Positions 1 through 7,528 of a DNA stretch of 9,291 nt are shown here, piece by piece. Position 1 is the stretch's first letter. Each line of letters begins with the position of its first letter. A program made the position numbers and the translations under genes. Origin of the DNA: Ramlibacter sp. (GTDB lineage: Bacteria; Pseudomonadota; Gammaproteobacteria; Burkholderiales; Burkholderiaceae_C); the NCBI GenBank assembly GCA_023701085.1, contig JAMPXR010000073.1, forward strand, positions 1 through 9,291. Direction: 5' to 3'. A model generated the notes under the pieces. It worked only from the letters and a program-made list of their open reading frames with translations. It was not told where the DNA came from and made no database searches.

Positions 1-700
1 ACGGCCAGCAAGGCCGTGGCGACGATGCCCAGGCTGAGCCACGGGGATACGTCGCTGACGCCGAAAAAGCCGTAGCGAAATCCGTCGATCATGTAGAAGA
101 ACGGGTTGAGGTGGCTCATGTCCTGCCAGAAAGGCGGCAGCGACCGGATGGAATAGAACACGCCCGCCAGGAAGGTCATGGGCATGATGATGAAGTTCTG
201 GAACACCGCCATCTGGTCGAATTTCTCGGCCCACAGGCCCGCGATCAGGCCCAGCGCGCCCAGCATCGCGGCGCCCATCATGGCGAAGACCGCGATCCAC
301 AGCGGCGCCACGAAGCTGGGCTGCCCAAAAAAGGCGGTGACGGCGAAGACGCCGATACCTACCACCAGGCCGCGCACCATCGCCGAACCCACATAGGCGC
401 AGAACCAGCTCCAGTGCGACAGCGGCGTGAGCAGCACGAACACCAGGTTGCCCATGATCTTGCTCTGGACCAGGGACGACGAGCTGTTGGCGAACGCGTT
501 CTGCAGCACGCTCATCATCACCAGCCCGGGCACCAGGAAGGTCGTGTAATCGATCCGGTCGTAGACCTTGACGTGGTCCTGCAGCACGTGGCCGAAGATC
601 AGCATGTAAAGCACCGCGGTCAGCACCGGCGCCGCCACGGTCTGGAAGCTCACCTTCCAGAAGCGCAGGATCTCCTTGTAGAAAAGCATGCGCCAGCCCG

Positions 701-704
<4 letters not shown>
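1..704 (-). CDS. ABC-2 type transporter permease, YadH-like (3' end outside window)
   Basis: Inner-membrane permease of an ABC-2 type exporter, the partner of the ATPase encoded just before it. The start ATG (704-702) overlaps the ATPase stop in an ATGA, with a GGAGG about 10 bases upstream, so the two are probably translationally coupled. The 234 visible codons begin MTGWRMLFYKEILRFWK. They hold about six hydrophobic segments and the ABC-2 signature region near residues 155-220, including AEKFDQMAVFQNFI, the stretch FLAGVFYSI and the motif NPFFYMIDGFRYGF typical of YadH-type permeases. The frame is open to the left edge. Relatives are about 250-260 residues, so perhaps 15-25 residues are missing. 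The substrate cannot be read from the sequence. Its place after mlaB suggests, but does not show, a role in envelope lipid or polymer export. The family call is firm; the function is open. Confidence 0.93.
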
Positions 705-1692
<988 letters not shown>

Positions 1693-1705
<13 letters not shown>

Positions 1706-1720
1706 GGGAGCCCGCGATTT
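1693..1720 (-). promoter_or_regulatory. perfect 11-bp inverted repeat around the ATPase start codon
   Basis: The arms AAATCGCGGGC (1693-1703) and GCCCGCGATTT (1710-1720) are exact reverse complements with a six-base loop. In the minus-strand mRNA the first two bases of the AUG fall in the loop and its G is paired. The upstream arm covers the place where a Shine-Dalgarno would be. The GC-rich stem flanked by A and T tracts also looks like a short bidirectional terminator, but the T run in the transcribed direction is only three bases. It could reduce translation initiation of the exporter, act as an attenuator after mlaB, or be chance. The sequence is certain; the function is inferred. Confidence 0.6.
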
Positions 1721-1763
1721 TACTGGGCCCCGCGCGCCCGCACCGGCAGCGCCGCGGGTGCCA

Positions 1764-2069
1764 CTACGCGGCCGCGGGCAACAGCTCGGATACGCCGTAG
1801 AGCGTGGCCAGCTCGCGCAGCCGCGCCGGCAGGCGTCTGACCGCGAAGGTCTTGCCCAGCGCCAGCGCCTCGCGCCGGCATTCCAGCAGCACCGCCAGCG
1901 CCGAGGAGTCGAAGCTCGCCAGGGCGCCCACGTCGGCCACCACGGCCCGGCCGGGCGCCGATCGCATGCCTTGGGCCAGCATCCGGCAGCACGCAGCCGC
2001 CTGCTCGTGGGTGATTTCGGCCGGCAGGATCAGCATGGCGTCCCGCGACGCGGCGGCGGCGCCCGTCAT
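1764..2069 (-). CDS. mlaB: MlaB, STAS-domain subunit of the Mla phospholipid transporter
   Basis: Small cytoplasmic STAS protein of 101 residues, the usual size for MlaB, which binds the MlaF ATPase and is needed for assembly and activity of the MlaFEDB complex. The STAS core is visible as a beta strand VVADVGAL (43-50) followed by FDSSALAVLLECRREAL (53-69), the conserved loop and helix that carry the Ser/Thr position of the fold. E. coli MlaB has Asp-Thr-Ala-Gly here; this protein has Asp-Ser-Ser-Ala (54-57), closer to anti-sigma-factor-antagonist STAS proteins. The start ATG at 2069 overlaps the mlaC stop as ATGA, and a GAAGAAGG stretch directly before it may serve as a close ribosome site. 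The frame stays open for a long way upstream, but that part overlaps mlaC and is a high-GC shadow. Similarity to STAS proteins is weak in general, so position in the operon adds much to the assignment. Confidence 0.9.
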   Translation of the reverse strand: MTGAAAASRDAMLILPAEITHEQAAACCRMLAQGMRSAPGRAVVADVGALASFDSSALAVLLECRREALALGKTFAVRRLPARLRELATLYGVSELLPAAA

Positions 2070-2707
2070 CCCTTCTTCGCGTTCGATTTGTTGCGCTCGG
2101 CCAGCGAGGCGATCAGGCCGTCCAGCCCCTTGGCGTTGATTTCCTGCGCGAACTGGCTGCGGTAGGTTTCCACCAGCCAGACGCCCAGCACGTTCAGGTT
2201 GTAGATCTTCCAGCCCCCATTCGGGCCGGGCGCTTTCTCCAGCCGGTAATCGAGCTGGATCGGATCGCCGCGGCCGCGGATTTCCGTGCGCACCACCACG
2301 TCGGTGTCTCCCGGCGCGCTGCGCTGCGGCTTGATGCTGATGGTCTGGTCGTTGACCTGGGCGAGCGCGCCGGAGTAGGTGCGAACCAGCAGCAGCTTGA
2401 ATTCGTCCTGCAGGCGCTTTTGCTGCTCCGGACTGGCCTGGCGCCAGGTCGGACCCACGGCGGCGGCCGTCATGCGCCGGAAATCGACGTTCGGCATGAT
2501 CTTGCTGTCCACCAGCACGAGGATCCTGCCGGTGTCGCCGGCCTGGATCGCCTTGTCGGACTTGAGCTGGCCGAGCACCTCTTCGGACAGCCGCTTGATC
2601 ATGGCGTCCGGGCTTTCCTCGGCGGCCGCCGCCATGGGCGCAACACCGGCCAAGGCCAGCGCGGCCAGCAGCCACGCGCCCACGGCGCTGAAAACACGTC
2701 TTTTCAT
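2066..2707 (-). CDS. mlaC: MlaC, periplasmic phospholipid carrier (Ttg2D family)
   Basis: Periplasmic soluble lipid-binding protein that shuttles phospholipid between MlaA at the outer membrane and MlaFEDB at the inner membrane. It has 213 residues, a normal length. A Sec signal peptide is clear: MKRR, then a hydrophobic core AWLLAALALAGVA, with probable cleavage after the alanine run near residues 27-29. The Ttg2D/MlaC domain covers roughly 33-205. Recognisable parts are DFRRMTAAAVGPTWRQASPEQ (75-95), the helix FKLLLVRTYSGAL (103-115), and the conserved WKIYNLNVLGVWLVETYRSQF (166-186). The start at 2707 has a good Shine-Dalgarno (AAGGAA, about seven bases upstream). A 113-bp gap separates it from mlaA, while its stop overlaps the mlaB start. 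Confidence 0.96.
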   Translation of the reverse strand: MKRRVFSAVGAWLLAALALAGVAPMAAAAEESPDAMIKRLSEEVLGQLKSDKAIQAGDTGRILVLVDSKIMPNVDFRRMTAAAVGPTWRQASPEQQKRLQDEFKLLLVRTYSGALAQVNDQTISIKPQRSAPGDTDVVVRTEIRGRGDPIQLDYRLEKAPGPNGGWKIYNLNVLGVWLVETYRSQFAQEINAKGLDGLIASLAERNKSNAKKG

Positions 2708-2820
2708 TCAGTTTCCTTTCCAGCGGGGACCATCCCGCGTCAACGTTTGGAATAGCCGCGCATGAGCCGGTTCCGGCGCCCGCGCTGCGGATGAAACAGG
2801 TTGAAACGCCTTGCGCCTGG
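2708..2820 (-). other. mlaA-mlaC intergenic spacer with imperfect dyad
   Basis: This 113-bp spacer lies inside the operon. It contains a short palindrome GCCGG-TT-CCGGC (2766-2777) nested in an imperfect larger dyad (about 2756-2790, CCGCGC against GCTGCGG with one bulge). No T run follows, so it does not look like an intrinsic terminator. I see no convincing promoter. The only other signal is the mlaC ribosome binding site. Confidence 0.4.
2713..2718 (-). promoter_or_regulatory. ribosome binding site of mlaC
   Basis: AAGGAA on the minus strand, with its GG seven bases before the mlaC ATG. It is one of the clearest Shine-Dalgarno sites in the window and fixes the mlaC start. It also allows mlaC to be translated independently of mlaA across the 113-bp gap. 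Confidence 0.7.
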
Positions 2821-3606
2821 CTAGCGCGTCGGGGCCGGTGCTGCAGGCGCCGGCGGTTGGGGCGCGGCTTCGCCTTCGCGCGGCAAAGCGCCATCCGAAT
2901 CCGTGCCCTCGGTGATCAGGGCGCGCCGCCGCTGCAGGTGCGCGTCCCGCGTGAAGCTGTATTTGTCCAGCGCGGCCTCGTCGATGAGGCTCCCCACGCG
3001 CAGCAGGTTGGCCCGCACATCGACCGCCCGCAGCACGTAGAGGGAATTGCGGTCCAACGTGGGATGCACCTGTTGCAGCGGGTCGGCCCTGCGGTCCACC
3101 GGCAGGGCCAGCGCGTCACGCAAGGTGGACGGACCCAGCAGCGGCAGCATGATGAAAGGCCCCGCCGGGACGCCCCATCGGCCCAGCGTCTGGCCGAAAT
3201 CCTCCCGGTGACGCTCGATGTTGAATTCGCTGGCGAGGTCCAGGACGCCGCCGAGCCCGAAGAAGGTGTTCACGCTCACGCGCATGAAGTTCTCGGCCGC
3301 GTTCTGGAACTTGAATTGCAGCGCGCTGTTGACGAAGGACCAGACGTCGCTGAGGTTGCCGAAGAAATTGCTGACACCGGTTCGCACCAGCGGCGGCACG
3401 CCCTCCTTGTAGGCGGTCGCGACCGGCCGCAGGACCACGGCGTCCACGCCATCGTTGAACTCCATGACCTTGCGGTTGAGGGGCTCCAGCGGGTCGCGCG
3501 GGTTGGTGTTGAATCCGGCGCAGCCGGCCAGCAGCATGGCCGCAGCCAACAGCAGCGGCGCGCCGCGGGGAACGTTTGCTCGGGGGACAGGACAGGTATT
3601 CGTCAT
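2821..3606 (-). CDS. mlaA: MlaA (VacJ), outer-membrane phospholipid-removing lipoprotein
   Basis: Outer-membrane lipoprotein of the Mla pathway, 261 residues. In well-studied species it forms a ring with porins and passes mislocalised outer-leaflet phospholipids to MlaC. The N-terminus has a lipoprotein signal peptide with lipobox LAGC (26-29). C29 is the lipidation site, and Ala follows it, which fits outer-membrane sorting. The MlaA domain begins DPLEPLNRKVMEFND (38-52), continues through NFFGNLSDVWSFVNSALQ (80-97) and SVNTFFGLGGVLDLASE (111-127), and includes EDFGQTLGRWGVPAGPFIMLP (135-155). These are strong family motifs. The C-terminal 25 residues are Pro/Ala-rich and probably disordered. 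The start overlaps the mlaD stop as ATGA with only a weak ribosome site, suggesting coupled translation. In E. coli mlaA is unlinked from mlaFEDCB; here it sits between mlaD and mlaC. Confidence 0.97.
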   Translation of the reverse strand: MTNTCPVPRANVPRGAPLLLAAAMLLAGCAGFNTNPRDPLEPLNRKVMEFNDGVDAVVLRPVATAYKEGVPPLVRTGVSNFFGNLSDVWSFVNSALQFKFQNAAENFMRVSVNTFFGLGGVLDLASEFNIERHREDFGQTLGRWGVPAGPFIMLPLLGPSTLRDALALPVDRRADPLQQVHPTLDRNSLYVLRAVDVRANLLRVGSLIDEAALDKYSFTRDAHLQRRRALITEGTDSDGALPREGEAAPQPPAPAAPAPTR

Positions 3607-4091
3607 TTCTTGGGCGGCGTCGCGCGGGCGTTGCCGGCGTCGGCCGCCTTGTTATAGAGGAACTGGCCAATCAGGTTTTCCAGCACCACCGCCGACTGGG
3701 TGCTGGTAATGGTATCGCCTGCGGCGAGATTCCTTTCGTCCGCCCCGGCTTCGACCCCGATGTACTGCTCCCCGAGCAGCCCGCTCGTGAGGATCTTCAG
3801 CGAGCTGTCCTTCGGGAACGCATAACGGGTGTCGAGCGCGAGCGTGACCCGGGCCTGGAAGGACTTGTCGTCGAAACCGATCGATTCGACCCGGCCGACC
3901 ACGACCCCGGCGCTCTTGACCGCCGCCTGGCGCTTGAGGCCGCCGATGTTGTCGAACTTGGCGACGACGCTGTAACTCGGCTGCAGGTTCAGGGACAGCA
4001 GGTTGGCCGACTGCAGCGCCAGGAACAAGATGGCCGCCGCGCCGATCAGCACGAACAGCCCCACCCATGTATCGTTTCTCGAACGTTCCAT
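3603..4091 (-). CDS. mlaD: MlaD, MCE-domain substrate-binding protein of the Mla transporter
   Basis: Inner-membrane-anchored periplasmic protein that forms the hexameric lipid-binding ring on MlaE. It has 162 residues, usual for MlaD. One N-terminal transmembrane helix (about 10-29, VGLFVLIGAAAILFLALQS) is followed by the MCE domain (about 39-117). Conserved parts are FDNIGGLKRQAAVKSAGVVVG (46-66, with the VKSAGV turn) and GLLGEQYIGVEAG (104-116), the most typical MCE motif. A hydrophobic C-terminal stretch (AVVLENLIGQFLYN) corresponds to the helix that lines the ring pore in E. coli MlaD. The lysine-ending tail is short. The start at 4091 has a modest AGGT about eight bases upstream and lies 100 bp after mlaE. 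The stop overlaps the mlaA start. Confidence 0.97.
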   Translation of the reverse strand: MERSRNDTWVGLFVLIGAAAILFLALQSANLLSLNLQPSYSVVAKFDNIGGLKRQAAVKSAGVVVGRVESIGFDDKSFQARVTLALDTRYAFPKDSSLKILTSGLLGEQYIGVEAGADERNLAAGDTITSTQSAVVLENLIGQFLYNKAADAGNARATPPKK

Positions 4092-4157
4092 TGCGGTTAC
4101 CTATCCAGTGGGGACAGAGCTGAAGGTCCGTCCCGCAAAGCTTCATGATCAATGGGT

Positions 4158-4177
4158 GGCCGGACCGTGGTCCGGCC
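4158..4177 (-). other. intercistronic hairpin between mlaE and mlaD
   Basis: GGCCGGACC (4158-4166) and GGTCCGGCC (4169-4177) are perfect 9-bp arms, giving in RNA an eight-pair stem with a four-base loop. The flanking GTGG and CCAC could extend it across one bulged base. It starts 14 bases after the mlaE stop within the 100-bp mlaE-mlaD spacer. No T run follows, so a simple terminator is unlikely. An mRNA processing or stabilising element is possible. The rest of the spacer shows only the weak mlaD ribosome site. Confidence 0.5.
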
Positions 4178-4191
4178 CACCTTGGCAAGTA

Positions 4192-4974
4192 TTAAATACT
4201 AAACATCAGCGCGGTCAGGATGAAATCCAGCCCGAGCACGGTCAGCGAAGCAACCACCACCGTGCGCGTCGTAGCCCGCGAAACTCCCTCGGGCGTGGGT
4301 TGCGCCTCGAACCCTTCGAGCAGGGCGATGAAGGTGACGGACACGCCGAACACCAAACTCTTGATCACGCCGTTGCCGACGTCGCGCCAGACGTCCACCC
4401 CGCCCTGCATCTGGCCCCAGAAGGCGCCCGGGTCCACCCCGATCAACACCACGCCCACCACCCAGCCGCCGATGATGCCGACCGCGCTGAAGACGGCCGC
4501 CAGCAGCGGCATGGCGATGACGCCGCCCCAGAAACGCGGCGCCAGCACGCGGCCCACTGGGTCGACGGCCATCATTTCCATGGCGCTGAGCTGCTCACCG
4601 GCCTTCATCAGCCCGATCTCGGCCGTCAGGGACGTTCCAGCGCGCCCGGCGAAAAGCAGGGCCGTGACCACCGGCCCCAGTTCGCGCACCAGGCTCAGCG
4701 CCACCACCACGCCCAGGGCTTCGGAGGCGCCGTAGCGCTGCAAGGTGTAGTAGCCCTGCAGCCCCAGCACGAAACCGACGAACAGGCCCGAGACCGCGAT
4801 GATCGCGAGCGAATAGCTTCCCAGGAAGTGGACCTGGTCGCGGATCAGGCCGAACCGGCGAAAGCTGCTGGCCGTCAGCGAGAGCAGCCGGAGCAACATG
4901 CGCGCGCCATGGCCCAGGTCGGCCAGTTTGCGCCGGATCGCATAGCCCAGGTTGGCGGGGTGGGGCCAGTTCAT
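4192..4974 (-). CDS. mlaE: MlaE, permease of the Mla phospholipid transporter
   Basis: Integral inner-membrane permease, 260 residues, the normal MlaE length. It dimerises, binds two MlaF ATPases in the cytoplasm and carries the MlaD ring. The N-terminal amphipathic region (1-45) leads into about five hydrophobic segments. The family core is seen at 95-150: LVRELGPVVTALLFAGRAG, then TAEIGLMKAGEQLSAMEMMAV with VDPV following, the coupling-helix region that meets MlaF. EGFEAQPTPEGVSRATTRTVV (220-240) is the second conserved cytoplasmic segment. The chosen start at 4974 has GAAGG seven bases upstream and gives the family-typical N-terminus. The frame is open 45 codons further up to 5109, but that part overlaps mlaF, is Pro/Arg-rich and has no family similarity. 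The 52-bp space after mlaF may hold a bridging mini-ORF. Confidence 0.96.
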   Translation of the reverse strand: MNWPHPANLGYAIRRKLADLGHGARMLLRLLSLTASSFRRFGLIRDQVHFLGSYSLAIIAVSGLFVGFVLGLQGYYTLQRYGASEALGVVVALSLVRELGPVVTALLFAGRAGTSLTAEIGLMKAGEQLSAMEMMAVDPVGRVLAPRFWGGVIAMPLLAAVFSAVGIIGGWVVGVVLIGVDPGAFWGQMQGGVDVWRDVGNGVIKSLVFGVSVTFIALLEGFEAQPTPEGVSRATTRTVVVASLTVLGLDFILTALMFSI

Positions 4975-5030
4975 GGTGTCGCCTTCGCGCCGTGAGCGGC
5001 GCGGTCGCGGCGGGCATTGCGGCGGCTCAT
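4971..5030 (-). CDS. possible 19-residue bridging ORF between mlaF and mlaE
   Basis: An ATG at 5030 overlaps the mlaF stop as ATGA. It opens a 20-codon frame that ends in a TGA overlapping the mlaE ATG, again as ATGA. The predicted peptide is [19 protein letters not shown], basic and with no family I recognise. If translated, its role would more likely be to carry terminating ribosomes from mlaF to mlaE than to make a functional peptide. mlaE also has its own GAAGG ribosome site inside this frame. The double overlap is exact in the sequence, but so short an ORF can arise by chance, so confidence that it is a gene is low. Confidence 0.2.
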   Translation of the reverse strand: MSRRNARRDRAAHGAKATP

Positions 5031-5845
5031 CGATCGAATCCCCCGCCGAAATCCTGGGCGATGGTCGGGCCGGGATAGTGGAAATGCACCGGGCCCTCGG
5101 GCCGGGCATGGACGAACTGGTCCACCAGCGGGTCGCTGGATTCCATCACCTGCCGCGGTGAACCTTGCGCGGCCACGCGGCCGTTGGCCAGCACGATGAC
5201 CTGGTCGGCGATGCTGAAGGTTTCCTCCAGGTCGTGCGACACCACGATGCTGGTGATGCCCAGCGTGTCGTTGAGGCTGCGGATCAGCTGCGCCGCGGTG
5301 CCCAGGGAGATCGGGTCCAGGCCGGCAAACGGCTCGTCGTACATGATCAGCTCCGGATCCAGGGCGATGGCGCGGGCCAGGGCGACGCGGCGCGCCATGC
5401 CGCCCGAAATCTCGCTGGGCATCAGGTCGCGCGCGCCGCGCAGGCCGACGGCATTAAGCTTCATCAGGACGATGTCGCGCACCAGACCCTCGGACAGGGA
5501 GGTGTGCTCGCGCAGCGGGAACGCGACGTTGTCGAACACGCTCAGGTCGGTGAACAGGGCGCCGAACTGGAACAGCATGCCCATGCGACGACGCGCGGCA
5601 TACAGCGCCGCGCGGTCCAGCGCGGCGATTTCCTGGCCGTCGAACAGAAGTTCGCCCCGTTGCGGCCTGATTTGCCCGCCGATCAGCCGCAGCACCGTGG
5701 TCTTGCCGCCGCCCGAGGCGCCCATGAGCGCGGTCACCTTGCCGCGCGGCACGGTGAAGCTCAGGTCATCGAGGATGGGACGCTTGCCGTAGCCGAAGCT
5801 CAGGTGGCGGCATTCGACCAGCGCCGTGCTGTCGGGATCGCTCAT
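5027..5845 (-). CDS. mlaF: MlaF, ATP-binding subunit of the Mla phospholipid transporter
   Basis: Cytoplasmic ATPase of the MlaFEDB complex, 272 residues. Walker A is GASGGGKTT (42-50), the Q-loop is [21 protein letters not shown] (91-111, Q93), the signature is ISGGM (146-150), Walker B is LIMYDEP (166-172) with FAGLDPIS after it, and the switch histidine is H204 in VVSHDLEE. The [19 protein letters not shown] stretch is diagnostic of the MlaF/Ttg2A branch. The C-terminal extension (about 246-272, with GPVHFHYPG) corresponds to the tail that in E. coli MlaF reaches across to the other subunit near MlaB. The start at 5845 is the only reasonable one, but it has no Shine-Dalgarno, and a strong GC hairpin ends 10 bases before it. 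It is the first gene of the transport operon, 99 bp after gltD. Confidence 0.97.
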   Translation of the reverse strand: MSDPDSTALVECRHLSFGYGKRPILDDLSFTVPRGKVTALMGASGGGKTTVLRLIGGQIRPQRGELLFDGQEIAALDRAALYAARRRMGMLFQFGALFTDLSVFDNVAFPLREHTSLSEGLVRDIVLMKLNAVGLRGARDLMPSEISGGMARRVALARAIALDPELIMYDEPFAGLDPISLGTAAQLIRSLNDTLGITSIVVSHDLEETFSIADQVIVLANGRVAAQGSPRQVMESSDPLVDQFVHARPEGPVHFHYPGPTIAQDFGGGFDR

Positions 5846-5846
5846 G

Positions 5847-5876
5847 CGGCCGGCAGGCCGGGTCGAAGCCCGGCCG
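5847..5876 (-). promoter_or_regulatory. mlaF leader with two mutually exclusive stems
   Basis: GGCCGGG (5856-5862) and CCCGGCC (5869-5875) form a 7-bp stem with a six-base loop (CUUCGA in the mRNA). The segment 5870-5876, CGGCCGG in the mRNA, can instead pair with CCGGCCG at 5853-5847, immediately before the mlaF ATG. The two pairings exclude each other. There is no Shine-Dalgarno in this stretch and no T run, so it looks more like a structured leader than a terminator for gltD. The pairing potential is certain; any function is inferred, and short GC palindromes are common in such DNA. Confidence 0.4.
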
Positions 5877-5944
5877 TTATTGAAAAGACCGATGATAAAG
5901 GCTGAGTTGTTAGCCCGGCGTTACGCCGCCCGGGACGCTTTCGT
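5877..5944 (-). other. gltD-mlaF spacer, AT-richer patch
   Basis: This part of the 99-bp spacer contains the most AT-rich short stretch in the window (about 5877-5912, including TTTATCAT and CAATAA on the minus strand). A promoter for mlaF would be expected here, but I cannot identify a -35/-10 pair that matches consensus well. A weak four-pair stem (GGCT...AGCC followed by TTTAT, about 5896-5914) could at most be a feeble terminator for gltBD. Whether mlaF is co-transcribed with gltBD cannot be decided from sequence alone. Confidence 0.3.
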
Positions 5945-7411
5945 TCAGCGCGGCAGGTCGCTGAACCCCATCAGGAATTCGTCCACCGCCCGCGCCGCCT
6001 GCCGGCCCTCGCGGATCGCCCAGACCACCAAGGACTGGCCGCGCCGCATGTCGCCGGCGGCGAACACCTTGGGCACGCTGGTCGCGTAGCCGCCGTTGAA
6101 CTCGGTGGTCGCCTTGGCGTTCCCACGCGCGTCCTTGTCGACGCCGAAGCCTTCGAGGATGCTGGACACCGGGCCGGTGAACCCCATCGCCAGCAGCACG
6201 AGATCGGCCTTGACCACCTGCTCCGAGCCCGGGACTTCGGCCATCTTGCCGTCCTTCCATTCCACGCGCACGGTCTTGAGCCCCGTGACGCGGCCCTTTT
6301 CGCCGAGGAACTCCTTGGTCGCGATCGCAAACTCGCGCTCGCAGCCCTCCTCGTGGCTGGAACTGGTGCGCAGCTTGTAGGGCCAGTACGGCCAGGTCAG
6401 CGGCTTGTTCTCCTGCTCGGGCGGTTGCGGCAACAGCTCGAACTGGGTGACGCTCGACGCGCCGTGCCGGTTGCTGGTGCCCACGCAGTCCGAGCCGGTG
6501 TCGCCGCCTCCGATGACCACCACGTGCTTGCCGTCGGCACGAATCTGCCCCTTGACCTTCTCGCCCGCGTTGATCTTGTTCTGCTGCGGCAGGAACTCCA
6601 TGGCGAAATGGATGCCGCCCAGCTCGCGGCCCGGGACGGGCAGGTCGCGCGACTGCTCGGCGCCGCCGGCCAGCAGCACGGCGTCGAACTGCTGCTGCAG
6701 ATCCCGCGGCGCGATGGTGTCCTTGGACCAGTTCACCACCTTGGACCCGTTCGGCAGCTGGCCCACCATCACACCGGTGCGGAAAGTGACGCCTTCGGCT
6801 TTCATCTGCTCGATGCGCCGGTCGATGTGCAGCTTGTCCATCTTGAAATCGGGAATGCCGTAGCGCAGCAAGCCGCCGATCCGGTCGTTCTTCTCGAACA
6901 CCGTCACATCGTGGCCGGCGCGCGCCAGCTGCTGGGCCGCGGCCATTCCGGCCGGCCCGGAACCGACCACCGCCACCTTCCTGCCGGTGCGAATCCTGGC
7001 GCGCTGCGGCTGGACCCAGCCGTGCTCCCAGGCGCGGTCGATGATCGCGTGCTCGAGCGACTTGATGCCCACGGGGTCCTCGTTGACGTTGAGGACGCAG
7101 GCGGCCTCGCAGGGCGCCGGGCAGATGCGGCCGGTGAACTCGGGAAAGTTATTGGTCGAGTCCAGCACCGCGAACGCGTTCTGCCAGTCCGACCGGTACA
7201 CCAGGTCGTTGAAATCCGGGATGATGTTGTTCACCGGGCAGCCGCTGTTGCAGAACGGCGTGCCGCAGTCCATGCAGCGCGCACCCTGGACCTTCGCCTG
7301 CTCGTCGGTCAGCCCGATGACGAATTCCTTGTAGTGCTTCACGCGCTCGGGCGCCGGAGGATAGCCCTCCTCGACGCGCTCGTATTCCATGAATCCGGTG
7401 ATTTTTCCCAT
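5945..7411 (-). CDS. gltD: glutamate synthase (NADPH) small subunit
   Basis: Beta subunit of glutamate synthase (GOGAT), 488 residues, a usual length. It oxidises NADPH on FAD and passes electrons through Fe-S clusters to GltB. The N-terminal Fe-S domain has C46, C49, C54 and C58 ([20 protein letters not shown]) and a second group at C97, C101 and C105 (CPAPCEAAC). The FAD-binding motif is [12 protein letters not shown] with GSGPAG at 150-155. The NADPH-binding motif is [11 protein letters not shown] with GGGDTG at 301-306. The closing FAD motif [21 protein letters not shown] lies at 449-469. Everything needed for activity is present. The start at 7411 has a strong GAGGA seven bases upstream. 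It follows gltB after a 119-bp spacer filled by a palindromic repeat. The related DPYD-like and NfnB-type proteins share this fold, but the adjacent gltB settles the assignment. Confidence 0.98.
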   Translation of the reverse strand: MGKITGFMEYERVEEGYPPAPERVKHYKEFVIGLTDEQAKVQGARCMDCGTPFCNSGCPVNNIIPDFNDLVYRSDWQNAFAVLDSTNNFPEFTGRICPAPCEAACVLNVNEDPVGIKSLEHAIIDRAWEHGWVQPQRARIRTGRKVAVVGSGPAGMAAAQQLARAGHDVTVFEKNDRIGGLLRYGIPDFKMDKLHIDRRIEQMKAEGVTFRTGVMVGQLPNGSKVVNWSKDTIAPRDLQQQFDAVLLAGGAEQSRDLPVPGRELGGIHFAMEFLPQQNKINAGEKVKGQIRADGKHVVVIGGGDTGSDCVGTSNRHGASSVTQFELLPQPPEQENKPLTWPYWPYKLRTSSSHEEGCEREFAIATKEFLGEKGRVTGLKTVRVEWKDGKMAEVPGSEQVVKADLVLLAMGFTGPVSSILEGFGVDKDARGNAKATTEFNGGYATSVPKVFAAGDMRRGQSLVVWAIREGRQAARAVDEFLMGFSDLPR

Positions 7412-7418
7412 CGCGATT

Positions 7419-7423
7419 TCCTC
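7419..7423 (-). promoter_or_regulatory. ribosome binding site of gltD
   Basis: GAGGA on the minus strand, seven bases before the gltD ATG. This is a near-ideal Shine-Dalgarno. It lies outside the palindromic repeat, so gltD initiation should stay accessible even if the repeat folds in the mRNA. Confidence 0.75.
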
Positions 7424-7442
7424 GATCTCTCAGTGATTCCGT

Positions 7443-7528
7443 CCGGGGGCCACCACGGATCCGGCTTTGCCGGGCCGCTGGTGGCGCCCCCTTGAGGGGG
7501 AGGCGCCGGAGGCGCTTCGGGGGTGGGC
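7443..7528 (-). repeat. compound palindromic intergenic repeat (Comamonadaceae-type)
   Basis: This stretch of about 86 bp begins two bases after the gltB stop and consists of nested inverted repeats. In plus coordinates: GCCACCA (7449-7455) pairs with TGGTGGC (7479-7485), extended by GGGG (7445-7448) against CCCC beyond one bulged base. Inside that, CCGGC (7461-7465) pairs with GCCGG (7469-7473) around TTT. CCCCC (7487-7491) pairs with GGGGG (7496-7500) around TTGA. GCGCC (7503-7507) pairs with GGCGC (7511-7515) around GGA. I recall very similar intergenic elements scattered through Comamonadaceae genomes; that is memory, not a search result. It is probably a REP-like non-coding element, here transcribed between gltB and gltD. 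No second copy is seen in this window. Confidence 0.7.

Noticed and set aside
1764..2894. Extended 376-codon version of mlaB reaching through mlaC
   Set aside because: Only the last 101 codons look like a STAS domain. The upstream part is the off-frame of mlaC, and the ATGA overlap at 2069 gives a natural start.
2791..3657. Plus-strand open frame opposite mlaA
   Set aside because: Shadow of mlaA codons; the translation has no recognisable domain.
4003..4995. Plus-strand open frame opposite mlaE and the mlaE-mlaD spacer
   Set aside because: His/Gln-rich shadow translation with no membrane segments or motif, while the opposite strand encodes a clear MlaE.
4975..5109. N-terminal extension of mlaE by 45 codons
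   Set aside because: It overlaps the end of mlaF, is Pro/Arg-rich and is not family-like, whereas the start at 4974 has a Shine-Dalgarno and gives normal MlaE length.
5165..5905. Plus-strand open frame opposite mlaF
   Set aside because: No motif and low-complexity composition; mlaF on the other strand has every ABC motif.
5896..5930. Intrinsic terminator after gltD
   Set aside because: The stems here are only four to five pairs and the following T run is interrupted; not enough to call a terminator.
6353..7495. 380-codon plus-strand open frame opposite gltD
   Set aside because: It lies opposite the intact gltD and runs into the repeat; Leu/Val/Arg/His-rich shadow composition with no family similarity.
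7443..7528. CRISPR array or tRNA-like element in the gltB-gltD gap
   Set aside because: There are no regularly spaced direct repeats and no cloverleaf. The stems are nested palindromes of one repeat element.
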